Of a stretch of DNA of 6,487 nt, positions 5,136 to 6,487 are shown one piece after another. A program made the translations under genes and the position numbers. The DNA lies in the NCBI GenBank assembly GCA_013139395.1, contig WTAX01000453.1, forward strand, positions 1-6,487, read 5' to 3'. Below the pieces are notes generated by a model, which worked only from the letters and a program-made list of their open reading frames with translations, did not search any database and was not told the origin of the DNA. The DNA is from Gammaproteobacteria bacterium (GTDB lineage: Bacteria > Pseudomonadota > Gammaproteobacteria > GRL18). How positions within the stretch are numbered: the first letter of the stretch is position 1; each line of letters starts with the position of its first letter.

Positions 5136-6487
5136 ATGAATAGAACGTTACGCCATGCCGTGCAAAAAATATTTTCACGCAGCGCAACCAGCTCAATGCT
5201 ATTCACATTCTCCACACTCATTTTTTCACAATCAGCTCTGGCAGAGATTTATCAGTCCAATGGCTGGCAATGTCAGTCTATGGAAGGCGGTAAGTGGAAT
5301 TGTGCTGTTGCCGATGGCCCTCTTGCACCACAACCGGGTACGGAAAATAATCTCAGCAAGATCCCTTATCCCGCAGCAGCAGTTGTTGCCGTTAAGCCAT
5401 CATTCCCGGAGGCTGATTTTTCTGTGCCGGAAACAAGGCCGACTGGCGGCAGGGCCGTTATTAAGCCGTTAATTAAATCCAGCAAACCGGTGCTTGCTGA
5501 CAGCTGGTCAAGCTGTGCTGTACAACCGCTGGAAGAATATGACCGCAGTGCCATGGCGGCACAGGCAGATGAAACCACTAATATCGAAGCAGATGATGCA
5601 CAATCGCCCGATACTAATCTGATTAATTTTAGTGGTAATGTCGTCATTACCAAAAACATTCAAAAATTAACCTCCGATAAGGCCTCTTATAACAAAGCAT
5701 CCAGTACTTTCAATGCCGAAGGAAATGTTGTTATTACTGAGCCTAATATGATACTCAAAGGTGATAGTGCCCGTTATCAGACAGATGAACGCAAAGGTCG
5801 GATCGATAATGCCACTTATGAGCTGCCTGCTCGCCCGGCTCAGGGTGTTGCCGATAATATCCGTTTTAAACCCGGCAAGATCGATCTGGAAAACCCCACC
5901 TATTCAACCTGCCCGGCCATTGATCAGGACTGGGTACTCAGTGCCGGTGACATGGAACTGCACACTGACGAAGGCTATGGTGAAGCCACACATGCGGTCA
6001 TGAGATTTAAGGGCTTTCCTATCGCCTACACCCCTTATATTACATTTCCACTGAATGATGAACGCAGAAGTGGTTTCCTGATGCCCAATATCGGCTTTTC
6101 AGATACCAATGGCTTTGAACTAGCTACCCCTTATTACTTCAATATTGCCCCTGATCAAGATGCCACTCTAACACCACAGATTTTATCCGATAGAGGTTTA
6201 ATGCTGGGTGGTGAATACCGTTATTTAAGTGAGAATCATTCCGGTGAAGTTTATGCCGAATGGCTCAATGACAGCAGCTACGATGATAAGCGTGATGCTA
6301 CCGATGTACTCTTTCGTGAAGGTGGTAATACAAACCCTATTAATTCCAGTAACGAACAAAAGCCAAATGAAATTTCCAAAAATCGTGGCGCTTTCAGCCT
6401 ACAGCAGCGTGCTAACTGGAAAAATGGCTGGTCAGGCAATGTAGACTACAACTATGTCAGCGATAATTACTATCTGGATGATTTTGC
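5136..6487 (+). CDS. lptD: LPS-assembly protein LptD (3' partial)
   Basis: Outer-membrane beta-barrel that, with the lipoprotein LptE, inserts LPS into the outer leaflet. 450 codons are visible and the frame is open to the right edge. Residues 1-36 form a long signal peptide (hydrophobic SSMLFTFSTLIFSQSALA) with a cleavage site after ALA. WQCQSMEGGKWNCAV (44-58) resembles the N-terminus of Pseudomonas-type LptD. The periplasmic OstA/LptA-like jellyroll follows from about residue 160 (INFSGNVVITK, then AEGNVVITEPNMILKGDSARY). The barrel begins with conserved FPIAYTPYITFPLNDERRSGFLMPNIGFS and the PYYFNIAPDQDATLTP segment. Visible cysteines are 46, 56, 127 and 259; Cys259 (YSTCPAIDQDW) corresponds to E. 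coli Cys173, which forms an essential disulfide with the C-terminus, not seen here. The start is uncertain: ATG 5055 would add 27 residues and GTG 5160 would remove 8; none has a strong ribosome-binding site. It is divergent from the sigma-54 regulator. Confidence 0.95.
   Translation, partial: MNRTLRHAVQKIFSRSATSSMLFTFSTLIFSQSALAEIYQSNGWQCQSMEGGKWNCAVADGPLAPQPGTENNLSKIPYPAAAVVAVKPSFPEADFSVPETRPTGGRAVIKPLIKSSKPVLADSWSSCAVQPLEEYDRSAMAAQADETTNIEADDAQSPDTNLINFSGNVVITKNIQKLTSDKASYNKASSTFNAEGNVVITEPNMILKGDSARYQTDERKGRIDNATYELPARPAQGVADNIRFKPGKIDLENPTYSTCPAIDQDWVLSAGDMELHTDEGYGEATHAVMRFKGFPIAYTPYITFPLNDERRSGFLMPNIGFSDTNGFELATPYYFNIAPDQDATLTPQILSDRGLMLGGEYRYLSENHSGEVYAEWLNDSSYDDKRDATDVLFREGGNTNPINSSNEQKPNEISKNRGAFSLQQRANWKNGWSGNVDYNYVSDNYYLDDF

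Noticed and set aside
5155..5472. Open frame of 105 codons on the plus strand overlapping the lptD start
   Set aside because: The alternative frame gives a composition without domain features, while the lptD frame gives a signal peptide and conserved motifs throughout.
5366..5659. Open frame of 97 codons on the minus strand within lptD
   Set aside because: It is antisense to a clear LptD N-terminal region, has no recognisable motif and arises from codon bias.

Overview
This window is mostly chromosomal housekeeping DNA from a gammaproteobacterium. The gene order dac (PBP5-type carboxypeptidase) - ybeD - lipB is the classic gammaproteobacterial arrangement. LptD, the outer-membrane LPS translocon, shows the organism has two membranes. 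The DNA is moderately AT-rich by eye. I cannot name the species. The LptD N-terminus resembles Pseudomonas-type LptD more than the E. coli protein.

Layout. Positions 2-1129 (+) hold a D-alanyl-D-alanine carboxypeptidase whose start lies off the left edge. Positions 1171-2127 (+) hold a D-amino-acid aminotransferase. Positions 2081-2255 hold a non-coding, MITE-like palindromic element in the junction between the aminotransferase gene and ybeD. Then come ybeD (2306-2605), lipB (2632-3279) and a GNAT-fold protein (3305-3763), all on + with gaps of about 25-40 bases. This is probably one operon apart from the inserted element. A weak AT-rich hairpin separates it from a convergent sigma-54 enhancer-binding regulator (3811-4782, -). 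A divergent 353-base control region (4783-5135) follows, then lptD (+), cut by the right edge.

How the genes fit together. The carboxypeptidase trims D-Ala from peptidoglycan stem peptides, and the aminotransferase can interconvert D-Ala and D-Glu, so the first two genes form a plausible D-amino-acid unit. YbeD and LipB belong to lipoate metabolism (YbeD by association only). LptD builds the outer leaflet of the outer membrane. The regulator beside it has no sensory domain, like PspF, so any input must come from a partner protein.

The most interesting object is the small element. It has perfect 19-bp terminal inverted repeats inside a split CTAG target with TA duplicated. Joining the flanks in silico restores a different, shorter end to the aminotransferase (stop at 2263-2265) and a normal 40-base gap to ybeD. 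The insertion therefore replaced the last two native codons and the stop of dat with 15 element-influenced codons and a new stop, and it offers ybeD a possible new in-frame start. I found no CRISPR array, tRNA, rRNA or defence system.
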